The notes beneath the pieces are model-generated. The model did not search any database. It worked only from the letters and a program-made list of their open reading frames with translations, and was not told the origin of the DNA. Shown here piece after piece: positions 16,937-26,800 of a DNA stretch of 40,659 nt (position 1 is its first letter; every line of letters starts with the position of its first letter). Origin of the DNA: Selenomonadaceae bacterium (lineage in GTDB: Bacteria > Bacillota > Negativicutes > Selenomonadales > Selenomonadaceae); the NCBI GenBank assembly GCA_017470715.1, contig JAFUYE010000135.1:1-40659 (forward strand), in the 5' to 3' direction. A program made the translations under genes and the position numbers.

Positions 16937-16966
16937 TCGACAGGAAAATTTTCGCCCGAATAGAAT
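16937..16966 (+). promoter_or_regulatory. Probable promoter of the phosphomannomutase gene
   Basis: TCGACA (16937-16942), an 18-base spacer, TAGAAT (16961-16966), 37 bases before ATG 17004. A moderate match only. Confidence 0.45.
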
Positions 16967-17003
16967 ATGAATTACAAATTCACGGACAAGGAGCGGCAAA
17001 ACA

Positions 17004-18368
17004 ATGGCAGTGAATACTTCGGGCTTCGGTGCCTACGACATTCGCGGGATTTATCCCGAAAGCATAAATCAGGAGCTGGCTTATCGCGTCGGCAGAGTTT
17101 TTCCCGAATTGTTCGGCGCGAAAAAAGTTGCCGTCGGGCATGATATTCGACTTTCCGGTCCCACGCTTTGTGACGCGCTTGTTCGCGGGCTGACCGAAGC
17201 GGATTGCGACGTTTTTGACATTGGGCAAGTCGGTACCGAAATGATTTATTTCGCGACGGGCTTTAACGAATTCGACGGCGGCATCATGATTACCGCGTCA
17301 CACAATCCGAAAGAATATAACGGCATGAAATTTGTCGGCAAGGGCGTGCGTCCCATTGCCCCGCAAAGCGGTTTGCTCAAAATTAAAGAACTCGTCGAAG
17401 ATGAAAGCCGCGATTGGTCGTTCCGCAAAGCAACGGGCACCGTGCGCAGGATTGACATTCTGCCCGATTATATCGATTGCCTGTTGTCTTACGTCGACCG
17501 CGACAGTCTCAAGCCGTTTAAAGTCGTCATCAACACCGGCAACGGCTCGGCGGGTCCGATTATCAACGAACTGGAAAAATTTTTGCCGTTCGAGATTGTC
17601 AAAGTTCACAACAACGCCAACGGTTTCTTCCCGAACGGCGTACCGAATCCGTTATTGCAAGATGCCCGCGCAGAAACTTCAAAAGCTGTCGTCGAAAACG
17701 GCGCAGATTGCGGCATTGCGTTTGATGGTGATTTTGACAGATGTTTTTTGTTCGACGAAAACGGCGGCTTTATCGAAGGTTATTACATGGTCGGATTGTT
17801 GGCGGAGGCTTTCTGTGACAAAAATCGCGGCGAAAAAATTATCTACGATCCGCGTGCGATTTGGAACACGATTGATATTGTCGAAAGTCTCGGCGGCAAA
17901 CCGATTATGTGTCGTTCCGGTCACGTCTACATTAAAGGAATGATGCGTGCCGAAAATGCGATTTACGGCGGCGAAATGTCCGCTCATCATTACTTCCGCG
18001 ATTTTTGCTACTGCGATAGCGGAATGATTCCGTGGCTGCTCGTGCTGGAACTTTTGAGCCGTTCCAATAAAAAACTTTCCGAACTCATGGCGGACAGAAT
18101 TGCGAAATATCCCGTCAGCGGAGAGATAAATACGAAACTTGCCGACGTTTCCAAAGTCAAAGACATCATGGCGCGTATCGAAGAAATTTACGGCGCGAAA
18201 GGCAAAGTCAATCACGTTGACGGCTTGTGTGTCGATTTTGACGATTGGCGTTTCAATCTGCGCGGCTCACAGACCGAACCTTATATCCGCTTGAATGTCG
18301 AGGCTCGCGGCGACAAAAAGTTGATGGAAGCCAAACGCGACGAACTTCTTGCGATTATCCGCGCTTAA
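17004..18368 (+). CDS. manB: Phosphomannomutase/phosphoglucomutase
   Basis: Interconverts hexose 6-phosphate and 1-phosphate (mannose, possibly also glucose), supplying nucleotide sugars. The 454 residues carry all alpha-phosphohexomutase motifs: phosphoserine loop TASHNP (S99), metal loop DGDFDR (about 240), sugar loop GGEMSAHHYF (about 325), which is the PMM/PGM type, and phosphate loop RGSQTEPYIRLN near the end. An AAGGAG site lies about 10 bases before ATG 17004. It heads a plus-strand run with phosphoglucomutase and glucose-6-phosphate isomerase, so the region covers the hexose-phosphate node. Substrate preference cannot be read from sequence alone. Confidence 0.93.
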   Translation: MAVNTSGFGAYDIRGIYPESINQELAYRVGRVFPELFGAKKVAVGHDIRLSGPTLCDALVRGLTEADCDVFDIGQVGTEMIYFATGFNEFDGGIMITASHNPKEYNGMKFVGKGVRPIAPQSGLLKIKELVEDESRDWSFRKATGTVRRIDILPDYIDCLLSYVDRDSLKPFKVVINTGNGSAGPIINELEKFLPFEIVKVHNNANGFFPNGVPNPLLQDARAETSKAVVENGADCGIAFDGDFDRCFLFDENGGFIEGYYMVGLLAEAFCDKNRGEKIIYDPRAIWNTIDIVESLGGKPIMCRSGHVYIKGMMRAENAIYGGEMSAHHYFRDFCYCDSGMIPWLLVLELLSRSNKKLSELMADRIAKYPVSGEINTKLADVSKVKDIMARIEEIYGAKGKVNHVDGLCVDFDDWRFNLRGSQTEPYIRLNVEARGDKKLMEAKRDELLAIIRA

Positions 18369-18381
18369 TCGGTAAATTGCT

Positions 18382-18834
18382 TTGGAAGTAATTTTGACGT
18401 TGTTGCTGTGTGCACTCGGTTTTTTCATATACTTAACGGACAAGAACAAAAATGAAATCTTACACCTGCGGCAGGAACTTCGCGACAAAGACCGCTTAAT
18501 CGAGGATTTGCGTAACGAACTCCGTGCTAAAGACTATTTAGTCGAAAAGTTGCGTGACGAACTCCGCGAAAACAAAGCTGTCGTTGAGTCGCCCAAAGTT
18601 AAAAGATTCGTGTCGGTCATATTCCGAAAAGATGATGACAAATGTTACGATTATTTCATCGGCAACAATCAAAATATTCAAGTCGGCGATTTCGTCGAAG
18701 TCTATATACGCGATAAAGATCACGGAAAACCAAAACGGACGATTGCAAAAGTTGTCTATCTCAGCGAACCCGACGAAATTTCGGATTTTGCGCGTTCCAA
18801 AATTAAACGTAAAGCCGACCGCAATAAATGGTAA
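18382..18834 (+). CDS. Membrane-anchored coiled-coil protein, function unknown
   Basis: 150 residues, no family recognised. Residues 1-18 are a membrane span or uncleaved anchor (VILTLLLCALGFFIYL). Residues about 25-68 form a regular heptad coiled coil (LRQELRDKD, IEDLRNELRAKD, VEKLRDELRENK). Residues 75-150 form a compact, charged beta-rich domain ending in a basic tail (KIKRKADRNKW). The likely start is TTG 18382; the ribosome site is weak, and no better start is seen. It lies 13 bases after manB, so it is probably translated from the same transcript. Inferred to be an inner-membrane protein with a cytoplasmic C-terminal domain. Confidence 0.7.
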   Translation: MEVILTLLLCALGFFIYLTDKNKNEILHLRQELRDKDRLIEDLRNELRAKDYLVEKLRDELRENKAVVESPKVKRFVSVIFRKDDDKCYDYFIGNNQNIQVGDFVEVYIRDKDHGKPKRTIAKVVYLSEPDEISDFARSKIKRKADRNKW

Positions 18835-18897
18835 GTTCACATTCGCTCGAATCGTTGAGCGTGCGATAAAGTTTTTTCTATCAAAGGGGGATTTTTC

Positions 18898-20514
18898 ATG
18901 GAGAAAAAAACAGTCGTCAACCTGCCGTCGCTGATTAGCGATTACTACACGCTGACACCCGATCCGGAAAACAAAACTCAGGGCGTCGCGTTCGGCACGT
19001 CGGGACACAGAGGCAGTTCAAAACTCCACAGCTTCAACGAACAACATATCCTTGCAATCGCGCAGTCGGTCTACGAATACCGCACCGCCCAAAAAATTCA
19101 AGGACCGTTGTACATTGGCGCGGACACTCACGCGTTGAGCGAACCGGCGTTGCGTTCCTGCGTCGAAGTTCTTGCGGCAAACGGCGTTGAAATCATCCTG
19201 CAGGAAGACTTCAAACCCGTTCCGACGCCCGTCGTCAGCCGAATCATCCTTGAGCACAACTACGAAAAGAAAGCCGACAAAAAGGCTGACGGTATTGTTA
19301 TCACTCCGTCGCACAACCCGCCGACCGACGGCGGCATCAAGTACGACCCGACCAACGGCGGTCCTGCCGACACCGACATAACCAAGACAATCCAGAATCG
19401 CGCCAACGAAATTATCGCTCAGGGTGTCGACAAAGTCGTCAAACGCGTTCCCTTTGAACGTGCGATTAAAATGGACAACGTTCACTTCATGGATTACATG
19501 ATGCCCTACGTCAAAGCTCTCGGCAGAGTTATCGACATGGACGCCGTTGTCAACAGTGGCTTGAACGTCGGCGCAGACCCGCTCGGCGGCAGCGGAATTT
19601 TCTACTGGGATTTGATTAACGAAGTCTACGGTATCAAAAAACCAATCAACGTCGTCAATCCCAACATCGATTACACGTTCAGTTTCATGCCGCCCGACCA
19701 CGACGGGAAAATTCGTATGGACTGCTCGTCGCCGTTCGCAATGGCAAATCTTATCGCGCTCAAAGACCAATACGATATTGCTTTCGGCAACGACACCGAC
19801 TACGACCGTCACGGCATTGTTACGCCGCAAGGTTTGATGAATCCGAATCATTATCTGGCAGTCGCGATTAAATATCTGTTCACGCACCGCGAAGGCTGGA
19901 GCAAAGACGCAATGGTCGGCAAAACTTTGGTGTCCAGTTCGTTGATTGACAAAGTTGCGGCGGACATCGGTCGCAAACTCTGCGAAGTTCCCGTCGGCTT
20001 TAAATGGTTCGTTCCCGGTTTGTTTGACGGTTCAATGGGCTTCGGCGGCGAAGAATCTGCGGGTGCGTCGTTCCTGTGCAAAGATGCAAGCGTTTGGACG
20101 ACGGACAAAGACGGCATCATCATGGACTTGCTCGCCGTCGAAATCACCGCGAAGACCGGCAAGAATCCTTCCGAACACCACAAAGAACTTACCGACAAAT
20201 TCGGCACGTTCTACTATGCACGCAAAGACACGCCCGCAACGCCCGATCAAAAAGCGGCTCTCGGCAAATTGGCTCCCGAAAATCTCAAAGCCGACACGTT
20301 GGCAGGCGCACAAATTACCGGCAAGTTCACCAAAGCTCCCGGTAACGGCGCGTCAATCGGCGGCTTGAAAGTCGTCACCGACAAAGGTTGGTTCGCGGCT
20401 CGTCCCAGCGGCACGGAAGACATGTGCAAAGTTTACGCGGAAAGTTTCGTCAGCGCGGAACATCTTGCACAAATCCAAAAAGAAGCTCAAGAAATCGTCG
20501 CGTCTGTTGTGTAA
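18898..20514 (+). CDS. pgm: Phosphoglucomutase (alpha-D-glucose specific)
   Basis: Interconverts glucose 1-phosphate and glucose 6-phosphate, linking glycogen and nucleotide-sugar synthesis to glycolysis. The 538 residues fit the E. coli Pgm type (about 546). Motifs: FGTSGHRG (32-39), phosphoserine loop TPSHNPP (S138), metal loop DTDYDRHG (about 300), sugar loop [10 protein letters not shown] (about 383), phosphate loop [16 protein letters not shown] near the end. AAAGGGGG lies 7-8 bases before ATG 18898. All catalytic loops are intact. The next gene is pgi, separated by a GGGAAAA-type repeat. Confidence 0.96.
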   Translation: MEKKTVVNLPSLISDYYTLTPDPENKTQGVAFGTSGHRGSSKLHSFNEQHILAIAQSVYEYRTAQKIQGPLYIGADTHALSEPALRSCVEVLAANGVEIILQEDFKPVPTPVVSRIILEHNYEKKADKKADGIVITPSHNPPTDGGIKYDPTNGGPADTDITKTIQNRANEIIAQGVDKVVKRVPFERAIKMDNVHFMDYMMPYVKALGRVIDMDAVVNSGLNVGADPLGGSGIFYWDLINEVYGIKKPINVVNPNIDYTFSFMPPDHDGKIRMDCSSPFAMANLIALKDQYDIAFGNDTDYDRHGIVTPQGLMNPNHYLAVAIKYLFTHREGWSKDAMVGKTLVSSSLIDKVAADIGRKLCEVPVGFKWFVPGLFDGSMGFGGEESAGASFLCKDASVWTTDKDGIIMDLLAVEITAKTGKNPSEHHKELTDKFGTFYYARKDTPATPDQKAALGKLAPENLKADTLAGAQITGKFTKAPGNGASIGGLKVVTDKGWFAARPSGTEDMCKVYAESFVSAEHLAQIQKEAQEIVASVV

Positions 20515-20515
20515 T

Positions 20516-20600
20516 TAGGGACAAGGGACTTGGGACAAGGGAAAAGGGAAAAGGGAAAAGTGTTTTGAACTTCTCCCTTCACTCTTTCCGCTTCTCCCTT
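20516..20600. repeat. Heptamer array GGGACAA/GGGAAAA with fold-back
   Basis: GGGACAA, GGGACTT, GGGACAA, then three GGGAAAA words are followed, after a short spacer, by pyrimidine-rich complements (CTTCTCCCTT twice). This gives a G-rich/C-rich imperfect hairpin just before the pgi ribosome site. Confidence 0.85.
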
Positions 20601-20618
20601 TGAAAGGAGATCTATTCA

Positions 20619-22181
20619 ATGGCATTGACTCTTAAATCCGGTTTCTCGTTCGATTATGATAATCTGTTCGGCGAAGGCAAAGTTACTCAAGCCGACCTCG
20701 ACGAATGCAAAGACGCGCTTGCCAAAGCTCATGAAGCGATGAAAGTCATGCGCGAATCGGGCTTCATTAAAGCTCATCTCAGCAAAGACGGCGCACCCGA
20801 AAAAGTTTACTTCTCGAAACTGCCGTACATCACCGAAGAAAACGGCAAACTCAATCTGAATTCGCCCGCGTCAATCAAACGTCTGCACGACTTCACCGAA
20901 CACGTTCGCAACAATGTCGATGCGGTTGTCTCGCTCGGTATCGGCGGCTCGTTCCTCGGCAACAAAGTTTTGTTCGATATTTTCTGCGGCGAATTCTGGA
21001 ACACTTGGTCGAAAGAAAAACGCAACGGTATGCCGAAAGTTTATTTCAGCGGTCAAAACATTGACCCGCGTCGCACGGGCGACATTATCAATCACCTCAA
21101 AGCTATGGCGGCGGCACATCATCACGCAATGCACCACGAACTTGGGCACGAACACAGTCACAGCGGCGAATACAAACACGACGCGCCCGAAGTTGCACAC
21201 AGCCACGCTCCCGAATTGGAAATTGCGCACAAGTTCAAAGTCTTGCTTATGTGCATGTCGAAAAGCGGCGGCACGCTCGACACAATGAGCAACTTTATGG
21301 TGATTCTCGACGCGCTGAAAAAAGACGAGAACATCGAAGTCGAAGTCGTCGCCGTCACCGATCCGAACATGGAAAAGAAAACTTTGCTCAAACAACTCGC
21401 GGTCGAAAACGGCTGGGAAACTTTCGCGGTTCCCGACGGTGTCGGCGGACGTTTTACCGTTTTCTGCGAAGTCGGACTTTCCACGGCGGCTGTTATCGGC
21501 ATGGACATTGAAAAATTCCTGCAGGGCGCGCAAGACATGGACAAAGCCTGTCAGAACGACGACATTTGGCAGAATCCCGCAATGCTCAACGCCGCGTTGA
21601 AAGTTGCCGCGTACAAAAAACACGGTCGCAACATCGAAGTCATGATGCCCTACGGCGATTATCTCAAATCGTTGTCGGAGTGGTACATTCAACTTTTGGC
21701 GGAATCGCTCGGCAAACAGTTCGACAAAGAAGGCAACGAAGTTTGCGAAGGTCGCACGCCGCTCGTCGCTGTCGGCACAACCGATATGCATTCCCAGACG
21801 CAACAACATCAGGAAGGCACGCTCGACAAAGTTGTTCAGTTTATCAAAGTCGACAAATGGGCGAACGATTTGGTTATCCCGAACGTCTTCCCGAACGCGA
21901 AAAAACTTGCGGACATTTCCGGCGTCACGATGAGTGAGGCTCTCGAAGTTGCACGCCAATCGAACGCGGATGCGCTCAAGTCGAACAAACGCTTTAATGC
22001 GTGCTTTACGTTGCCCGAACTCAACGAATATCATTTGGGCGAATTGATGTATCTGTTGGCAATGTCGGTCGCTTACGAAGGCGAATTGCTCAACGTCGAC
22101 GCGTTCAATCAACCCGGCGTCGAAGCTTACAAGCGCATCATGGGTCCGAAACTTCAGGAACTCAAAGCATCCAAAGGCTAA
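20619..22181 (+). CDS. pgi: Glucose-6-phosphate isomerase with His-rich insert
   Basis: Interconverts glucose 6-phosphate and fructose 6-phosphate. 520 residues, longer than the roughly 450 of compact bacterial enzymes. Sugar-phosphate site motifs are LGIGGSFLG (106-114) and SKSGGTLDT (214-222; the family consensus has SKSGTT). HSQTQQHQEG and EYHLGELMYLLAMSVAYEGEL fit the C-terminal part of the family. Residues 164-204 are an insertion containing 12 histidines with Glu and Asp (HHHAMHHELGHEHSHSGEY), placed between the two sugar-isomerase elements. AAAGGAG precedes ATG 20619. The enzyme family is sure; the role of the insert is unknown, with metal binding the obvious guess. Confidence 0.94.
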   Translation: MALTLKSGFSFDYDNLFGEGKVTQADLDECKDALAKAHEAMKVMRESGFIKAHLSKDGAPEKVYFSKLPYITEENGKLNLNSPASIKRLHDFTEHVRNNVDAVVSLGIGGSFLGNKVLFDIFCGEFWNTWSKEKRNGMPKVYFSGQNIDPRRTGDIINHLKAMAAAHHHAMHHELGHEHSHSGEYKHDAPEVAHSHAPELEIAHKFKVLLMCMSKSGGTLDTMSNFMVILDALKKDENIEVEVVAVTDPNMEKKTLLKQLAVENGWETFAVPDGVGGRFTVFCEVGLSTAAVIGMDIEKFLQGAQDMDKACQNDDIWQNPAMLNAALKVAAYKKHGRNIEVMMPYGDYLKSLSEWYIQLLAESLGKQFDKEGNEVCEGRTPLVAVGTTDMHSQTQQHQEGTLDKVVQFIKVDKWANDLVIPNVFPNAKKLADISGVTMSEALEVARQSNADALKSNKRFNACFTLPELNEYHLGELMYLLAMSVAYEGELLNVDAFNQPGVEAYKRIMGPKLQELKASKG

Positions 22182-22205
22182 TCACACGAATTAAGTTTCG
22201 CGAAT

Positions 22206-22246
22206 AAAAAAAGTCCCTGCCGATTAATTTCGACGGGGATTTTTTG
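22206..22246. terminator. Bidirectional intrinsic terminator
   Basis: A stem of about nine bases (CCCTGCCGA with TCGACGGGG, G-U pairs included) is flanked by seven A residues on the left and six T residues on the right. It can terminate both pgi (plus) and the lipoprotein gene (minus). Confidence 0.8.
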
Positions 22247-22252
22247 TTGCGA

Positions 22253-22534
22253 TTATTTTTTCTCTTCGCGGTGTTCGTGAATCGTAACGGTGCCTTCCAA
22301 AACGCCGATATTGCTGTCTTCTTGGAAAGTGTACGTTTCGGGAAATTCGTCGCTGTGCATCGGGCGGGTCAGATACCACAACGAAGAATTTTTTTCGCGC
22401 CACTGAACCGAAATTAATTTTGTATTCGGGGGCAAGTCAATCGTAACGTTTCCGCCCGTCGTCCGTGCGAAATAATTGCAACCCGTCAACGTCAGGCAAA
22501 AAATAATCGTCAACAATATGAGCGGCAATCGCAT
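22253..22534 (-). CDS. Small lipoprotein, function unknown
   Basis: 93 residues. The signal peptide MRLPLILLTIIFCLTLTGC ends in a lipobox L16-T17-G18-C19, so the mature protein starts at a lipidated cysteine. The mature part is a short beta-rich domain (NVTIDLPPNTKLISVQWRE, then WYLTRPM). It resembles small lipoproteins annotated as hypothetical in many bacteria, but I cannot name a family. Start chosen at ATG 22534, nine bases after GGGAG; the upstream in-frame ATG directly touches that ribosome site. A TTGCAA-N17-TATAAA promoter lies at 22566-22594. It is divergent from the serpin gene. Confidence 0.8.
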   Translation of the reverse strand: MRLPLILLTIIFCLTLTGCNYFARTTGGNVTIDLPPNTKLISVQWREKNSSLWYLTRPMHSDEFPETYTFQEDSNIGVLEGTVTIHEHREEKK

Positions 22535-22565
22535 GTTTATCATCTCCCGAAAAATTTTTGCGAAC

Positions 22566-22594
22566 TTTATATCACGGGCGGCGGCGAATTGCAA
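22566..22594 (-). promoter_or_regulatory. Promoter of the small lipoprotein gene
   Basis: Minus strand: TTGCAA (22594-22589), a 17-base spacer, TATAAA (22571-22566), 31 bases before ATG 22534. Confidence 0.65.
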
Positions 22595-22662
22595 ACCGAT
22601 TTTTTATTGCGCGTCTAAGAATTTTTTTGTAAGCTGTTAAAAAAATTTCGGAGGTGTTTAGC

Positions 22663-23871
22663 ATGAAAATTTTTTTTGCGGCGTTGCTTGCAATGATGAG
22701 TTTTATGAACGTTGCCTGCGCGGAGCCGAATCGGAATTTGTCGACAAGCGTCAACGAATTTTGCCGGAAATATTTCGGGACGCTCAACCGCAACGAAAAT
22801 ATTTTTTATTCGCCATACGGAATCAATGCCGCACTGAGCATTTTGGCGAACGGCGCGACGGGCGACACCAAGGCGGAACTTTTGCGTGCGTTGACAATCG
22901 ATAACGTCAAAAATCTCAACGACGGGCACAAAATTTTTTCGGACTTCGCTGCGGCGAATTACGGCGAAACTTTTGCCGAAGCGAATCTTTTGCTTATCGA
23001 CAAAAAAGTTATCGGGCGCGGTATCGAAAAAAATTTTTGGAGCGTCGTGACGGACGTTTACAAATCCGAAGTTCGCGAGGCGGATTTTTCGGGCGACATT
23101 AACGGCGAACGCAAAAAAATTACGCGCTTCGTCAACGACAAAACACGCGGTTTTATTCCCGATTACAAGTCAATCGTTACCGCCGACACGCTGACTGATT
23201 TGCTCAACGTCGTTTACTTCAAGGGCGACTGGACATTTCCGTTTGAATCGCGCAGAACTCGACGCGGCGACTTCACCAATCGCGACGGCTCAAAATCGAC
23301 GGTCGACATGATGAATCAAACTTTTAAAGAAGAAATTTCTTACATTGCCGACGAAAATTTTTGCGGAATCAAATTGCCGTATTCAAACGGTGCCGCAATG
23401 TATTTGATTTTGCCGAGTGACGAAAATTCTTTGGACGTGGCAGAACTTTGGAACAATCAAACTTCCGAATATCGCGAAAAATTTTTGGACGACTTGAAAC
23501 GCACGCCGCCTTTCGACGGGAAAGTTATCGTTTGTCTGCCGAAATTTGAACTCGACATCGAAAGCAATTTGGTTGAAAATTTGAAGTCAATCGGTATCAA
23601 AAAATCTTTCACGACTGACGCGGAATTTTTTAACATCGTCAACGATACGCCGCTGAAAATCGGCAACGCGAAACACCGCGCAAAAATCAAAGTCGACGAA
23701 CTGGGCACCGAAGCCGCCGCCGTCACCGAAGTCGTCATGCTTGAAGGAGCCGCGCCCGGTTTCCACAGATCGAAAATTGTTTACTTCATTGCCGAACGTC
23801 CGTTTTTGTTCGTGATTCGCGACATTGAATCAGGCGTGACGTTGTTCGCAGGAGCTGTCAACAAATTTTAA
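22663..23871 (+). CDS. Secreted serpin (serine protease inhibitor)
   Basis: 402 residues with a signal peptide (MKIFFAALLAMMSFMNVACA, probable cleavage after ACA) and a full-length serpin domain. Diagnostic segments are FYSPYGINAALSILANGATG, LNVVYFKGDWTFPF, the hinge DELGTEAAAVTEVVM (G348, T349, E350, A351-A353) and RPFLFVIRDIESGVTLFAGAV. The Ala-rich hinge indicates an inhibitory serpin. Counting from the hinge, P1 falls near G362 (LEGAA), so small-residue (elastase-like) proteases are plausible targets. Start ATG 22663 has GGAGG eight bases upstream; an in-frame GTG at 22654 overlaps that site. The gene overlaps the 3' end of the converging kinase gene by four bases. Confidence 0.93.
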   Translation: MKIFFAALLAMMSFMNVACAEPNRNLSTSVNEFCRKYFGTLNRNENIFYSPYGINAALSILANGATGDTKAELLRALTIDNVKNLNDGHKIFSDFAAANYGETFAEANLLLIDKKVIGRGIEKNFWSVVTDVYKSEVREADFSGDINGERKKITRFVNDKTRGFIPDYKSIVTADTLTDLLNVVYFKGDWTFPFESRRTRRGDFTNRDGSKSTVDMMNQTFKEEISYIADENFCGIKLPYSNGAAMYLILPSDENSLDVAELWNNQTSEYREKFLDDLKRTPPFDGKVIVCLPKFELDIESNLVENLKSIGIKKSFTTDAEFFNIVNDTPLKIGNAKHRAKIKVDELGTEAAAVTEVVMLEGAAPGFHRSKIVYFIAERPFLFVIRDIESGVTLFAGAVNKF

Positions 23872-26800
23872 TCGGTTATCATGTTTTCAAGCGTCTCGAA
23901 TAAAACTTCCGGTTCGACAGGTTTCGACAAATGCGCGTTCAAGCCCGCCTGCAAACTGCGTTGAACATCTTCGTCGAAAGCATTTGCGGTTAATGCGATA
24001 ATCGGGATTGATTTTGCGTCGGGGCGTTCCAAAGCGCGAATTCGTTGCGTCGCCTCCAAGCCGTCCATTTCGGGCATTCGCATATCCATCAAAATCGCGT
24101 CGTAATAATTTTCGGGTGACTTTTGGAACATCTCAAGCGCAATTCGTCCGTTTTCGGCAAGTTCCGCGTCAATTTCGCGCATCTGCAAAACCATCAACAT
24201 AATTTCGGCGTTGACGGGCATATCTTCCGCCAAAAGAATTCGGCGACCTTTCAATTCGGCTTTCTTGATTTTTTCGGGGGAGCCGGGATTTTTTTTCTTG
24301 AAAACTTTTTTGAGTTCTTCAATCAATGCGCCACTGAACAGCGGCTTTGCAATGAAACTGTCGACACCGGCGGCAACTGCTTCGTCGGCAACGTCGTCCC
24401 AGTTGTACGCGGTCAAAATGATAATCGCGGACTCGTTGCCGATAATTTCGCGAATTCGGCGGGTGACTTCGACGCCGTCCATTTCGGGCATGTGCCAATC
24501 GACGATAATCAAATTGTACGGCTCGCGGCGTGCGTGACGGAGCGTTATCATTTCGATAGCTTCTTTGCCGGACATAACGGTATCGGCAGCAATTCCGGAT
24601 TTTTCCAGGACAAGTTTTGCATGGTCGCAGGCAATCGGGTCGTCGTCGATAACAAGCACGTTCAATTCGTGCGGGCGAATTTCCACGTCGTCAGCGGCAG
24701 AATTTTCTTTGTCGGAATTCATCAGCGTGACGGTGACGGTAAAAGTCGTGCCTTTGCCTTTTTCGCTGTCGACTTCGATTTTGCCGTTCATCATGTCGAC
24801 GATACTTTTCGTTATCGCCATACCCAAACCGGAGCTGCCGTATTTATTCGTCGCGGAAGAATCTTCTTGGCTGAACGTGTCGAAAATTTTCGGCAGATAA
24901 TCTTTGCTCATGCCAATCCCCGTGTCTTTGATTGTGAAACGAATTGCAGATTTTTTGTCGAAGTCTGCAGTTTTCTCGACGATTAAATCAACGTTGCCGC
25001 CTTCGGGCGTGAACTTGACCGCGTTGCCCAAAATGTTAATCAGCACTTGCCGCAACTTCATGCTGTCGCCGATATAATATTCGCCGAGATGCCCGTTGAT
25101 GTGGCAGTTGTATTCAAGTTTCCGTTCGTTGCATTGCCCGCTGAAAATCGTATTAATCTGCTCAATCAGTTTCGGGAAAGAAAATTCTTCGTTGCGCAAA
25201 GTCATTCGTCCCGATTCAATTCGGCTCATATCCAAAATGTCGTTAATCAAACTCAGCAAATGTTGCGCGGACGTGCCGATTTTTTCAAGGTAACCGCGTG
25301 TCGTTTCGGAAATGCCCGGCTCGTGAAGTGCAAGACTGTCAAGTCCGATAATCGCATTCATCGGCGTGCGAATTTCGTGGCTCATGCTCGACAGGAACGC
25401 GGTTTTCGCTTTGGACGCTTCTTCGGCGGCTTTGAGCGCGTCACTCAACGCCCGACTTTTCGTCATCGAATCGCGCATTTCGGCATCAATGTCCGTGAAG
25501 CCGACGCCGACGAATTGTACGACGTGATTCGTTTCGTTGACTTTTTTGATACGTGCCATGCGAATCATTTCGTAGCTCTCGACATTTTTTTGACGGCGCA
25601 GATAGCTGAAAGTTATGACCTGCGAATTTTGCAAACCGTCACGAATCGATTGCGGCTCAATGAATTTCAAAAAGTCTTCGCGGTATTCGTCCGTGACGTA
25701 AAGATTGGCGTATTCGGTAAAAATTCTGCTGAACGTGAAGTGTTCGCCTTCGCCTATCGAAATGTCCAAAGTTTCGTCGTCGCGATAACAAATGCCGTCG
25801 TCTTCGGCAAGGTTGACATAGTAAACACTGCGATAATCGGACGCCAACGCTTTAATCATGTTTTCCTGTTGCGTGCGATGTTTTTCCTGCGCGAGCAATT
25901 CTTCCTGCAGGGCGAGCTGTTCTTCAAGTTCCTGTTGCTTTACGCGATTTTCGGCGGCGGCAGTTTCCTTTTCAAGTTGAGCTTTGGAAACGCGGCGAAG
26001 TTGAAAAATTATCGTTGCGAACATTGCTACCAAAATCAAAGCGGTCAACACGGAATGAATCAGACTGCGGAAAACAATTCCTTCGTTAATCGAGCCGATT
26101 TGTTCACTGATGACACTTTCGCGAATCAGATATGTCAAAATCCAATCGGTTCCGTGCACGGGGACATAGTAAAGCGTTTCGCGAATTCCGTCGTAAGTGA
26201 ACGCCGAAAAACCTTTTTTGCCCGCAGAAAAATCTTCGCGTAATTTTTCGAGAGAATATTTCGGCTCAAATCTTGCCGGCTCCATTGCCTTCAAAAGATT
26301 GTTTTCGCTGGACATACCGCCGAGTACAACGTTCGTCAACGCAACGCCGTCTCTGGTGTACAGGTTGCAAAGCGTGTTGTTGTTACTTGAGGTGTACATT
26401 GAAGCACCTTCGAGCAGACGTGACATTTCCATTTCCATGAAGCAGGCGACAAGCGTTTTTCCGGCGAAAGGCAGATTGTCGGCGGGCATTGCAATGACGA
26501 TTTTTTTTGTGTTGCCGTCCAAGTTTTTTACGGAAATTTCGGTGTCGGATAAATTTTTGTAATCGAAAGCGTATTTGTCGATGTCGTTGCGTGTACCGCG
26601 TGAAGTGTAAATCAAACCGTCCGTGTCGACGAAAGCGAATTTTTCCAGCCGGTAAATTTGTTTTATTCGCGACTGGTACGCTTGCAATTTATCAACGCTG
26701 CTCAAATCGTCTTTGGTCAAGTGATTCATTGCGATTGTCATGTTATTAATGTAGTCGTTGAGCTTGTTTGCGATAACTTGTTCGCGTCGTCCCGCCAATT

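Noticed and set aside
20871-22112. Long antisense reading frame (413 codons) opposite glucose-6-phosphate isomerase
   Set aside because: The opposite strand encodes a conserved enzyme throughout. The open antisense frame follows from heavy use of codons such as GAC, GTC, GAA and TTC, and its translation shows no family pattern.
24123-26243. Plus-strand frames of 287 and 398 codons opposite the hybrid kinase
   Set aside because: The kinase domains are complete on the minus strand; the plus-strand translations are Phe/Arg-rich shadows without start signals.
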